Below are positions 54,965 to 63,354 of a DNA stretch of 64,000 bases, piece by piece. The position numbers were made by a program, and so were the translations under genes. The DNA comes from Desulforadius tongensis. Lineage in GTDB: Bacteria; Bacillota; Desulfotomaculia; Desulfotomaculales; Desulfohalotomaculaceae. The stretch lies in contig NZ_JAFBCW010000004.1 in assembly GCF_016907915.1 (NCBI RefSeq), positions 48,544-112,543 of the forward strand. The letters are read 5' to 3'. The notes beneath the pieces were generated by a model, which did not search any database, had not been told where the DNA came from, and was given only the letters and a program-made list of their open reading frames with translations. Position 1 is the stretch's first letter; each line of letters opens with the position of its first letter.

Positions 54965-55283
54965 CCAAGGGGACGGTTCTTGCGGTTCGTTTTTGCAAAT
55001 AAAAGAGTCAATCGCTCAAATAATTGCGGCTGTAGAACCCGGGCAGGCAGGATTAAGGCAGCTTTCAGGTTGCGGAAAGGGAAATTTTTTACCCATATCA
55101 AAATATTCTTTTGGGGTTACTGAAGTTAAAAAAATTTGCTGCATAAGAAATCACTTCTGCAGCAAATTTTTTAATATTTTGGTACCAAAATATAATGAAT
55201 TATTTTAGCCTTAAAATTATTTGCAGATTATTTAATTTGAGAATACAAGAGCGGTTTAGAAGTTTTTAATTTGAGATTTTACA
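54965..55283. other. Gap with REP-like scar, terminator and dispersed repeat
   Basis: Begins with AAGGGGACGGTTCTTG, a sequence typical of Clostridial REP/Y1-transposase elements, directly after the kinase stop. Then come a terminator (55129-55172) and the dispersed AT-rich repeat (55213-55285). A 71-residue open frame at 54993 has no support as a gene. Confidence 0.5.
55129..55172 (+). terminator. Terminator after the choline-kinase gene
   Basis: A perfect 15-bp stem (AAAAAATTTGCTGCA and complement) with a 14-nt loop, ending in a T6 run. Confidence 0.75.
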
Positions 55284-55285
55284 TC
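55213..55285. repeat. Dispersed repeat, inverted relative to 8663-8703
   Basis: Read on the minus strand it contains TGTAAAATCTCAAATTAAA and, 29 nt later, CTCAAATTAAATAATCTGCAAAT, the two parts of the 8663-8703 sequence, here split with CTCAAATTAAA duplicated. It ends at the stop of the DUF4825-like gene. Confidence 0.55.
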
Positions 55286-56954
55286 ATGTAAGTGGTATTA
55301 ATTTAGCAGGTTCTTTGTAGGGTTCTTCATATAAAAAAACTCCATATTGATTATTTTTCTTTAAGTGCTTGATTAAATTTTCACGTTCTAACTGTATTAT
55401 ATCCTCATAATCACTATAATGATCTAAAATTTTATCAGCAAGTCCTTTTATTTTTTTACCAGATACAGGCATTATACAAAATTCTTTTATAGAACTTACA
55501 AAATCTTCCCCACCCTTAGCTTCTTTATATTCTTCTAATGAATAGCTACCATCAGAATTTTTTGTATAGGTTATTGCAACAGGAATAACTGCACCACTTT
55601 CATTTGAAAGAACATTTTCATATAATCGATAACAGGAACTATATATTGTTGTAAATACCTTTAATTTATTACCTTCTTCGTAACTTCCAAAAATATGTGG
55701 TGCAACTATTAGAAAACCTTGTTTACTGGTTTTATTCCTTTGAATTTCAGTTTCATATACTAGCTTTTCGATGAAATTGTCACCGTCATAAGAAAAATCA
55801 GGTAGATTAATTTCTTGCCTTATATCTAGTTTTTCATACCATTCTTTAGGTGTTAAAGACTCATCCATTACATTGTTTCTTACACCTAATAATTCCTTGC
55901 AAAGTGCCATCATTATATGCCCACGTAAACCTTCTACGTTACCCTTTTCAAATTGGGAGAGCATATACTTAAGTACCTCTTCATTTTCATATTTATAGCT
56001 ATATTTAATAATCTCTTCATATTCATTCCGGTGGGCCTTAATATAGTCCATTGGATTGGATGATTCTTTAGGGGATGACATTATAGTTGCCAAATTAACC
56101 TCTACAAGTTCAATAACCGCCTTTGAAAATTCATGTTCCGTTTGGAATTTTCTTTGGGTGTGAGCTTGTATGAATTCACTTATATTATTATACGTTTCTT
56201 CTGTTATTTCATCTATAAACTGATAGGGCTTTTCAAGATAATATTTATCTTCTTTAATGTATATATAATAAACCTCACCATCTACTTTAATTATCTGATA
56301 ATCTTCTACATTAGGAGTATCATTAATACTTTCTTTGTTGATCCTTTTCCCGCTATTTAATAAGTAATAAATATCTCCTGTATGAGTTATTGATGCCAGT
56401 GCTTCTTCTAGTAAAACCAGATTCTTACCAAGCCTAGATAAATCGCCATATTTTTCTTTAAATATAGAGCGTGAAAAACTAAATCTAGTATCATATTTCG
56501 ATTCATCTAGTTCTCCCTCGGATTGTGAATTGCGAAATGCAAAGGTTACTTTATCAACATTATCAATCATACAAAATATCACTAATGCGTTTGCCCTTGA
56601 ATTTGCCTCAATAACAGAATTCCGTGTAGTTATTGGCCATTCACCTTCATATTCTATGTCTTTAGCTGCTTCGTAATATATTGTAAGACCATACGGCTTT
56701 TTACTAGTTTCCATAGATATATACTGTTGTTTAAAATAACTATCTGGTACAGGAAGGCTGCTGGCAATATGGCTAACCTTACTGCTTTCTCCCACATAGG
56801 GTGTTTTATATTTTGAAATCTCTGATAAGTTGTATACACCCACATCTCTATTTGAAAGTTTTTCTTTTCCACTTTTTAATGCCCCAAATATAACAGTCAC
56901 CAGCATAATCACTAAAAAAGCAATAATAAGTTTTGATTTTTTATTGTACTTCAT
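55284..56954 (-). CDS. Membrane-anchored protein with DUF4825-like domain
   Basis: 556 residues. One N-terminal transmembrane segment (LIIAFLVIMLVTVIFGALKSG, about residues 8-28) precedes an extracellular region. NLSEISKYKTPYVGESSKVSHIASSLPVPDSYFKQQYISMETSKKPYGLTIYYE resembles DUF4825, often found C-terminal to BlaR1-type peptidases; here it is fused to another ~440 residues that I do not recognise. Start ATG 56954 after GGAAAGG. It lies immediately downstream of a decayed Rhs tip, so an origin as part of that locus is possible. Confidence 0.65.
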   Translation of the reverse strand: MKYNKKSKLIIAFLVIMLVTVIFGALKSGKEKLSNRDVGVYNLSEISKYKTPYVGESSKVSHIASSLPVPDSYFKQQYISMETSKKPYGLTIYYEAAKDIEYEGEWPITTRNSVIEANSRANALVIFCMIDNVDKVTFAFRNSQSEGELDESKYDTRFSFSRSIFKEKYGDLSRLGKNLVLLEEALASITHTGDIYYLLNSGKRINKESINDTPNVEDYQIIKVDGEVYYIYIKEDKYYLEKPYQFIDEITEETYNNISEFIQAHTQRKFQTEHEFSKAVIELVEVNLATIMSSPKESSNPMDYIKAHRNEYEEIIKYSYKYENEEVLKYMLSQFEKGNVEGLRGHIMMALCKELLGVRNNVMDESLTPKEWYEKLDIRQEINLPDFSYDGDNFIEKLVYETEIQRNKTSKQGFLIVAPHIFGSYEEGNKLKVFTTIYSSCYRLYENVLSNESGAVIPVAITYTKNSDGSYSLEEYKEAKGGEDFVSSIKEFCIMPVSGKKIKGLADKILDHYSDYEDIIQLERENLIKHLKKNNQYGVFLYEEPYKEPAKLIPLT

Positions 56955-56974
56955 AATCGTCACTAACCTTTCCT

Positions 56975-57290
56975 TTAAACTCTTTTTTCTTCATACATAG
57001 TTGCTTGTAACCCCCTCACAGGAAATTCATGAAATTTTAACATATTATTTTTCATTAATACTCTTTGAGCAAGTCTCAGAATAACAGGATCTGCAAACCG
57101 TCCAAGTGCTGCTCCACCAGCCGCAATACTTGTAATAGCTGCTATTATTTTTCAACCTTTTAAATTATAATAATTTGCTGCATACCTTCCTAACAGACAT
57201 CCTAAACCGCCACCTATAATTGCGCCTACTACATTAGCTACATAGTGTCCATCAGGGTCTACATAAATAACTGGATTATTCTGTATTTAA
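56975..57290 (-). pseudogene. Rhs-repeat protein C-terminal remnant
   Basis: The minus strand reads NNPVIYVDPDGHYVANVVGAIIGGGLGCLLGRYAANYY, the conserved end of an Rhs core with a following Gly-rich segment, then an in-frame TGA (57152-57154), then IIAAITSIAAGGAALGRFADPVILRLAQRVLMKN to a stop at 56975. An upstream TAA (57286-57288) cuts it from any Rhs body, which is absent. It is a dead tip of a polymorphic toxin. Confidence 0.7.
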
Positions 57291-57538
57291 ACTCTGTGGG
57301 TGCTGGAAGGCACCCTTCTTATAATCTTCTTATTTTATTTTTCTTAACCGGCTCACCGGTGATTACCCGCTTTATCTCACCATTGGGTGAATTGGGTTCG
57401 GCAGTGCCCCCCACTACAATTTCTGGAATCCTCATGGTTGGCTGGGCATCGTTATCAATAAGACAACTCCCTATATTCGGGAAATATAATATAGCTTTAA
57501 AAATATATACTTATATATATCTAGCTTAATCATCCCCA
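57291..57538. other. Gap with hairpin and coding scar
   Basis: GGGTGC-TGGAAG-GCACCC hairpin at about 57297-57314 sits between the Rhs scar and the caspase gene. A short minus-strand frame (MRIPEIVVGGTAEPNSPNGEIKRVITGEPVKK) ends just before the hairpin, without a clear start or relatives; it looks like debris. Confidence 0.4.
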
Positions 57539-59083
57539 TTACGTTTTCCAAATATCTTTTTCTAGTTTTACTATTTTTCCCAAATCACTATAATATCTTT
57601 GAATCGTCGTTTCCATACAATCTTTTCTATTCTTACTTGTTCTTTGATTTATATACTTCTTATTGTAAAACAATGTTAAATCATGGATAGTCCCCGCTAA
57701 ATTAGAACATCCTTGTTGCCAACTATGAATTTCATTTGGAGCTATACCTAGCTCAATTTCTTTATAATATGCTTTATCAATCTCGGGTATGAGTATATCC
57801 ATTTTCTGCAACATCTCATTTTCAGTAATATTATTATTTTTTAACTCATTATAAAGTGCGATTACTTTTTCAGCTAGTGTTATTAATTCAGACATTACTT
57901 TTTTAGTTTGTGATATAAGTACTTCTTTGTCCACAGTGCTTTCCAATATGAATGATTTCCGTACTTCGTAATACGGATGTATAGTAAAATGGATATCCTT
58001 GTTTACAAAAGAATACTTATCCAATTTATACCACCATTTTTCATCTTGAGTTTCATCGACCCAGGTAGCACAACATATATAGTTGCAATTTACTATATCA
58101 CCTTCATCACGACCGTAACAAATCCAAATAATATTAGCAAGTTTATTTAACCAACAGCTTTGCGATTTCTCGTTAGGGTAAACTTCTATATACCGAATTT
58201 TCTCTTTTATCTCAATGGAAATGTCCGTAATTTCATCAAATGAAAAAGGTTCATTTAAAATTACCTTGGCAGTATAACGTTTTGCTCTACTAGAATGTAA
58301 TGGTTCAACATCATAAATAACATATCTTTCGTTTTCTTCGTAAACTCTCTTACGATAATATGGTTTATATTCTTCTACGTTAAAAAGTATAGTGCCTCCC
58401 ATATTCGCTCTAAAAATCGGTTGCTGTTGCATTGTTGGGTTTCTTTTATTCCATATTTCTAAATATAGAGATACTAATCTAACAATATCATATAATGATT
58501 TTTTTCCATTTCTTATAATACATTTATCTTGCAAAGCATCACATAAAAAACTTGTAAATAAACTTATTGCTTTATCAGGATGCCTAAAAGAATATTGAAC
58601 TGCATTACTGGAAGCTAAAACAGCATATCCTTTACCAGCAAATTCCTCAACAGTCTGATATATACTAAACTTAGCAGATTGATCTATTGTGAAATTTCCA
58701 GACATACAGCAATCTAAAATAATAATTTTATTCTTAGCCTTTATCTTATCAAGAAAATTTATTATAGCTTGAGTACTGACAGTTGCATCACTAAAAACAA
58801 GATGGTGGCCTGTTAACTGGGTTGTTCCATGGCCTGAAAAATAAAAAATCACTGTATCTTCTGGCATTGAATGCGAACATAAATCAATTAATCCATTAAT
58901 AAAATCTTTGCTATTAACAAAACCAGTTTCTCCGAAAGTAATTATATTTTCAGTTTTCATCTTTAGCCCGGAAACTAAAGCTTTCTTAACTGCGGAAATA
59001 TCGTTTCTACAAAAAGGTAAATTATTAACCTTTATATTAGTATAGTTACTAACGCCAACAACAAATCCCCTTATATCCGCCAC
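57539..59083 (-). CDS. Caspase-like peptidase (C14 / metacaspase-type) with unknown C-terminal region
   Basis: About 514 residues. The N-terminal ~210 residues are a caspase-fold peptidase: DIRGFVVGVSNYTN strand one, catalytic His85 in FYFSGHGT and catalytic Cys126 in IILDCCMSGNF (numbered from the GTG start). The remaining ~300 residues have no family I recognise; they end in a helical, Lys-rich region. I choose GTG 59083 because GGAG precedes it by 7 nt and the product then starts ADIRGF. It follows the subtilisin-like gene by 26 bp and is the last gene of the operon. Confidence 0.82.
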   Translation of the reverse strand: MADIRGFVVGVSNYTNIKVNNLPFCRNDISAVKKALVSGLKMKTENIITFGETGFVNSKDFINGLIDLCSHSMPEDTVIFYFSGHGTTQLTGHHLVFSDATVSTQAIINFLDKIKAKNKIIILDCCMSGNFTIDQSAKFSIYQTVEEFAGKGYAVLASSNAVQYSFRHPDKAISLFTSFLCDALQDKCIIRNGKKSLYDIVRLVSLYLEIWNKRNPTMQQQPIFRANMGGTILFNVEEYKPYYRKRVYEENERYVIYDVEPLHSSRAKRYTAKVILNEPFSFDEITDISIEIKEKIRYIEVYPNEKSQSCWLNKLANIIWICYGRDEGDIVNCNYICCATWVDETQDEKWWYKLDKYSFVNKDIHFTIHPYYEVRKSFILESTVDKEVLISQTKKVMSELITLAEKVIALYNELKNNNITENEMLQKMDILIPEIDKAYYKEIELGIAPNEIHSWQQGCSNLAGTIHDLTLFYNKKYINQRTSKNRKDCMETTIQRYYSDLGKIVKLEKDIWKT

Positions 59084-59109
59084 GCAATCACTCCATATTA
59101 TTAGAATAA

Positions 59110-61638
59110 TCACGCCTTGATTTGTACACGAGCACGCTCTCTCTGGCGATCTCTAATGCGCACATTACTTTGAAGTTTTTCATAGAGCTTTATATCTTCT
59201 TGTCCAGAATATGAAAAAGTAATAACTAACGCATAAGGTTGTGGGGAATCTTGTTCCGCATATTTAAACTGTTCTTTACCTGTTACTAAAATATAAATAT
59301 ATGGATTATTGTCATTCCAAAGAAGATCTCTTCCACCACGCGCACTTTTTGCCCATACACGCTGTTGCAATGTTGACTTAAAAATTTCCGTATATCCTGG
59401 ATAAGATGCCATTTTGTAACTATCAGGCAGATTTTTTAGATCATCTTCTGTATCTTCGCCTGTTTCTTTTTTTGCTTTATACTTCAATAATGTTTCTTCA
59501 TCCATCTTGCGGAAAATTTCAAACCATAAGTTGCATGCGAGATAGTCCTTGCGACTCAAACGTGTTATGGGATTATATGCTAAACTGACTACAATTCTCT
59601 TTTCTGCATGAACAGACAAAAATTCCTTTGGTACGGGGATTTTATATAAATGGAATGAACGCAAGTCTAACTCATCTTCAGCAAATAAAGTAACTTGCCT
59701 TTCATTTGAGTAAAGTATACTGTCATCCGCTTTTCCAAAGCCAATTAGCCTTAGCCTGCGCTCTTGTCTTGGATTTCCTTTGCCGCTATATAATGCATCA
59801 ATAGATTCTTCTGTCCACTCTACCATTTCAGGCGTACATTTTGCAGAATTTACCAATAAAGCTCTGATTAAATTGGCTGAAGGCCTTTCTCCAATTTGTT
59901 CTTCAAGGGCACGTTCAATTCTAGCCACTATATGCGTAACATGTGGGGCAGAGAAACTTGTTCCGCAATACCCTTTGAATATTCTATCATTTCCATTATT
60001 TAGTGTAGGTTCTAATAGATTACGATCATTTTTATGCCATCTTGTGTTACCACGTGCTATTTGATGAAGAGCATAATTCCCACCATAGTCCACAAGTTCC
60101 GGCTTTATGGCTTTATTAACTCCTCTCCCAATTCTGGTAAATACAGAAGGATAATTCTCTGCTCCCACCGACAGTCTCACACCACGATTTTGTGTTACCT
60201 CCGGTTCAGCAAAACGTGTTATAGATCCTACTGTAACGCTCAGGGCAGAAGTAGCAGGATCAATAAGCCTATGCTCGTGCTGAAACAACTGGTTTCTGCA
60301 ATTTTTCATAAGTGCTTCTCTTGAATCAAACTCATTGATAACAGGATTTGGCACATTACCCGCACTTACTATGATGACTATATCTAAGTTTCTTGATAAT
60401 TGGTCTAGCATTTCTGCCCATGCAAACTGCCTTCCGCCATTATATAAATGATCCATATCTCCCGTGGACAAATTAAAAACCCTACAGTTATATTCCTTGT
60501 GGAAATATTCAATAGCCTCTTTTACTATCTGCTCCGGTCTTTTATCAGCTGGAAAACAAGTATCTCCATTTTCATTATGCATTATTTTACCATTCAATAT
60601 CCGAACTAACGGTGTGAAAACCTTTGATTCAATACATTTATTAAAATCTCCATAGACAACTATACCTGCCACACCTGTACCATGGCCATTTAAGTCAGAT
60701 GTGGTATTTTCAGTAGTATCGAATTCTTCTTCTCCAACTATAACATTACTCAATAAAGGGTTAGCTGAAAAGATTCCTGAATCAAGCACTGCAGCCAAAG
60801 GAGCATTCTCGCCAAGATTATCATGAATAATTGGTTCAAAATCAAATGAGTATAATTCGTATTGTTCTGTAGAAACAGTGCTGAGTGGCAAGTCTACAAG
60901 GCTTATAATATCCAAATCAAGCAAAGCATTTAATGTAAACTCATTTACTTGTGCACGACCAAGCAACAAACTTGGTATCTCAAACAAGTCCCCCAGCAAA
61001 GCACTTCCTTGAGTACCTAATGCTTTTCTTATAATATTTTCGGTTTCTATAATCTTAGATCTATCTCCGTTATACCACACATCAATATTTACAATAAAAA
61101 AGTCTTTAGGAAACAGGGAAGGATTTTCAAAATACTTTTTTAAACGGGGCCCAATTCTATCTTCACGAGAAACCATTCTTATATTCTCTATACAATTAAA
61201 CAAATCTCTTCTTTGAGCACAGGTTAAAATAGCATTATTAGGATCATTATTTTGCCATAATTCTCTTTCTTTATTAAATAAATCAAGCGCTGCCTTATCT
61301 TCAAATTGTATAACTAGTTTTGATTTGTTAGGTTTAGCTGGGTCTATAATCTCCTCTTCGACAAGAAACAATTTAAACTTAATCAGCATATTTTCTAAAA
61401 TGTCCTTAGACATAGCATCACTAATAATCTCTAAAACCAAAAGATTTTTTGAATCTATGCCTAGTTGAACCCGCTTTGATTCTATAAATTCTGTAGTTTG
61501 GGATAATTCCTCTGCTAGTTTTTTGCCGTGAGTACTTCTGTTACGATTGATAGGCTTAGGGGCCATAGGATTAGACCGAAACCTATATGGCTTAACCACA
61601 TCTTCTTTCATTATTTCAATGTGTTTTAAATCAGCCAT
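59110..61638 (-). CDS. Subtilisin-like serine protease, IetS-like
   Basis: 842 residues, cytoplasmic (no signal peptide). The ~270-residue N-terminal region is specific to the family; the S8 domain has Asp286 (APLAAVLDSGIF), His319 (LNGHGTGVAGIV), oxyanion Asn428 (IIVSAGNVP) and Ser561 (YCGTSFSAPHV). A ~270-residue C-terminal domain follows. Together with the AAA+ gene 15 bp upstream it matches the IetAS pair, first described as a plasmid-stability or incompatibility-type toxin-antitoxin module and reported as anti-phage defence. Start ATG 61638 after GAGGGGA. Confidence 0.85.
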   Translation of the reverse strand: MADLKHIEIMKEDVVKPYRFRSNPMAPKPINRNRSTHGKKLAEELSQTTEFIESKRVQLGIDSKNLLVLEIISDAMSKDILENMLIKFKLFLVEEEIIDPAKPNKSKLVIQFEDKAALDLFNKERELWQNNDPNNAILTCAQRRDLFNCIENIRMVSREDRIGPRLKKYFENPSLFPKDFFIVNIDVWYNGDRSKIIETENIIRKALGTQGSALLGDLFEIPSLLLGRAQVNEFTLNALLDLDIISLVDLPLSTVSTEQYELYSFDFEPIIHDNLGENAPLAAVLDSGIFSANPLLSNVIVGEEEFDTTENTTSDLNGHGTGVAGIVVYGDFNKCIESKVFTPLVRILNGKIMHNENGDTCFPADKRPEQIVKEAIEYFHKEYNCRVFNLSTGDMDHLYNGGRQFAWAEMLDQLSRNLDIVIIVSAGNVPNPVINEFDSREALMKNCRNQLFQHEHRLIDPATSALSVTVGSITRFAEPEVTQNRGVRLSVGAENYPSVFTRIGRGVNKAIKPELVDYGGNYALHQIARGNTRWHKNDRNLLEPTLNNGNDRIFKGYCGTSFSAPHVTHIVARIERALEEQIGERPSANLIRALLVNSAKCTPEMVEWTEESIDALYSGKGNPRQERRLRLIGFGKADDSILYSNERQVTLFAEDELDLRSFHLYKIPVPKEFLSVHAEKRIVVSLAYNPITRLSRKDYLACNLWFEIFRKMDEETLLKYKAKKETGEDTEDDLKNLPDSYKMASYPGYTEIFKSTLQQRVWAKSARGGRDLLWNDNNPYIYILVTGKEQFKYAEQDSPQPYALVITFSYSGQEDIKLYEKLQSNVRIRDRQRERARVQIKA

Positions 61639-61653
61639 TTTCAATCCCCTCAC

Positions 61654-62649
61654 TTAATATTGAGTTTTTCTCAATGAGACAATTGCTTTTTGCTTATTTA
61701 CGGCATAATCAATGTCTTTCTTTGTGTAAATTTTTCTCCCTTCAAGAATGCATTGTTTCATTATGAATTGACAAACTTTTTCAATATCCGCATGTGAAAA
61801 ACCATGTATACGTTCCAAATATTGCTCAAATACATGATCAGGTCCATTGAATCTTTTCATATTTAGTGCAAATAAAGCAATTTTTTCTTCATTAGTTGGC
61901 ATATCAAAGCGCATGGTTTCATCAAACCTGCGCCATATGGCATAGTCAAGCGATTGTTCAAAATTCGTTGCAGCAATCACTAAAGAACGTCCTCTAAAAT
62001 TATCTAATTGTTGTAAAAAGGCATTGACTACTCTTTTAATTTCTCCATGTTCTGATGCATCATTTCTGCTTCTTCCAATGGTATCAAATTCATCAAAGAA
62101 AATAACCCAACTATCATTCTTAGCATAATCAAATACTTTGCGTATATTACTTGCTGTTTCTCCTAAATAAGAAGATATTATAGCATCAAATCTAACATAC
62201 AGCATCGGAACGCCAATTTCCGATGCTAACGTTTGAGCCGCAAGAGTTTTTCCACATCCAGGAGGTCCATAAAAAAGCACCCTTCTTGTCGGGAAAACTC
62301 CGTTGCTTACTAACACATCCCAGTTGTTAAATTCCTTTACAACCTGTTCTAACTGACCTAGTTTTTCTCGAGTTATAACCAGATCAGTGAAATACTTTTC
62401 CGGATATATCACTTCAAACAACGGTGCATCTTTATCGGCATCTTTTGGCGTACCCGCAATAAACGCCGTTGTTGAAGACTTAATAGGTGAGTTACCGTTA
62501 AACAAAATCATTTTTAAATCATTAGCAAGTATCCCATGATTTTTTTTTCGTTCATCCTCAATAATCTCATTTGCTATTTTATAAAAAGTCTCTTTATCAT
62601 CTTTTTTAAAGCTGCTAAAAAGCTTTTTTAATAAATCGGCTCTTGCCAT
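61654..62649 (-). CDS. AAA+ ATPase, IetA-like
   Basis: 331 residues. Walker A GPPGCGKT at residues 128-135, Walker B VIFFDEFD at 182-189, then AATNFEQSLDYAIWRRFDETMRFD with the arginine finger. The N-terminal ~90 residues are a family-specific helical domain. In IetAS-like pairs the ATPase restrains or feeds the protease. Start ATG 62649 after AAAGGGG. It is 47 bp after the end of the restored XRE frame. Confidence 0.85.
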   Translation of the reverse strand: MARADLLKKLFSSFKKDDKETFYKIANEIIEDERKKNHGILANDLKMILFNGNSPIKSSTTAFIAGTPKDADKDAPLFEVIYPEKYFTDLVITREKLGQLEQVVKEFNNWDVLVSNGVFPTRRVLFYGPPGCGKTLAAQTLASEIGVPMLYVRFDAIISSYLGETASNIRKVFDYAKNDSWVIFFDEFDTIGRSRNDASEHGEIKRVVNAFLQQLDNFRGRSLVIAATNFEQSLDYAIWRRFDETMRFDMPTNEEKIALFALNMKRFNGPDHVFEQYLERIHGFSHADIEKVCQFIMKQCILEGRKIYTKKDIDYAVNKQKAIVSLRKTQY

Positions 62650-62696
62650 AATGGTTTCCCCTTTCAAAATAATATGAGCTTTTGGTTTTTGCAGCG

Positions 62697-62901
62697 TTAG
62701 AGTTTTTCAAATCCAGAGGTAATAACTACATCTACATTTTCCCTGCTGCAAAAATCCAATTTTTGTCAGTTTGCTAGGGGAGGTATGCCCATTTTTCCAC
62801 CGGTTAATAGTCAAAAAACATATATTAAACTCACGAGCAAGCTGCTCTTGAGTAATATTAAATTTCATACGAATAGCCTTTATAACGTCTCCAAACGGCA
62901 T
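62697..62901 (-). pseudogene. XRE-family regulator with a single-base frameshift
   Basis: The N-terminal helix-turn-helix is intact: VIKAIRMKFNITQEQLAREFNICFLTINRWKNGHTSPSKLTK. Read as is, the frame then goes to GFLQQGKCRC and stops at 62707 (64 residues). Dropping one base in the A5 tract (62764-62760 on the minus strand) restores KLDFCSRENVDVVITSGFEKL to a stop at 62697, much more like this family. It is therefore a recent frameshift, a slippage site or a sequencing error. Start ATG 62901 after GGAGGTG. The DNA-binding half could still act. Confidence 0.7.
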
Positions 62902-62926
62902 GTAGATGCACCTCCAGATACTATAT

Positions 62927-62942
62927 TATAGCACATGCTATA
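62927..62942. promoter_or_regulatory. Palindromic operator before the XRE-protease operon
   Basis: TATAGCA-CA-TGCTATA is a perfect 7-bp inverted repeat 25 bp before the XRE start, overlapping TATAAT-like hexamers. It is well placed as an autoregulatory site for the XRE protein. Confidence 0.55.
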
Positions 62943-63354
62943 ATTATCCCACAATTTTGCCTATAATCCCGTTTTACACTAATGCCAGTCTTAAACTTCA
63001 CCACTATCCTGCCTTCAAACAATTAATCCAAATGTTCCATTGCTAATTTTTTTATAATAACTATAAATAATGCTGTTTTGAATTTTCAAAAATTCCTATC
63101 ACCGCAATACGTAGCCACTTATTTTGCCACTCGGCGTTGTTGTCCAACGTTTTCAGCAGCAGATACCGCAAGTGGTCAACTTTTCTCTATCGTTTTGTTT
63201 TTTAGTGATCATTCATTGGTGAAGGGCTATCCTTCAGAAATATTATTTAAAAAGGGTAAAGAGTATAAATAAAGTAAGCACACACCATTATGCCAACAGT
63301 GTGTGCCTTTCGTTGAAATATTTATGCCATGCTTGCTTTGATGTTGTTAGCCTC
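62943..63354. other. Intergenic gap, no gene recognised
   Basis: About 410 bp. It holds a plus-strand hairpin terminator (GCACACAC...GTGTGTGC) at 63280-63310 and otherwise only a 64-residue open frame at 63078-63272 with no ribosome site or recognisable content. Confidence 0.4.
63280..63313 (+). terminator. Hairpin terminator
   Basis: GCACACAC and GTGTGTGC arms with a 15-nt loop, followed by CCTTT, between the accessory operon and the IS3 end. Confidence 0.5.

Noticed and set aside
63078..63272. 64-residue open frame between the accessory operon and the IS
   Set aside because: No ribosome site, odd composition and no family features; kept only as part of an empty gap.
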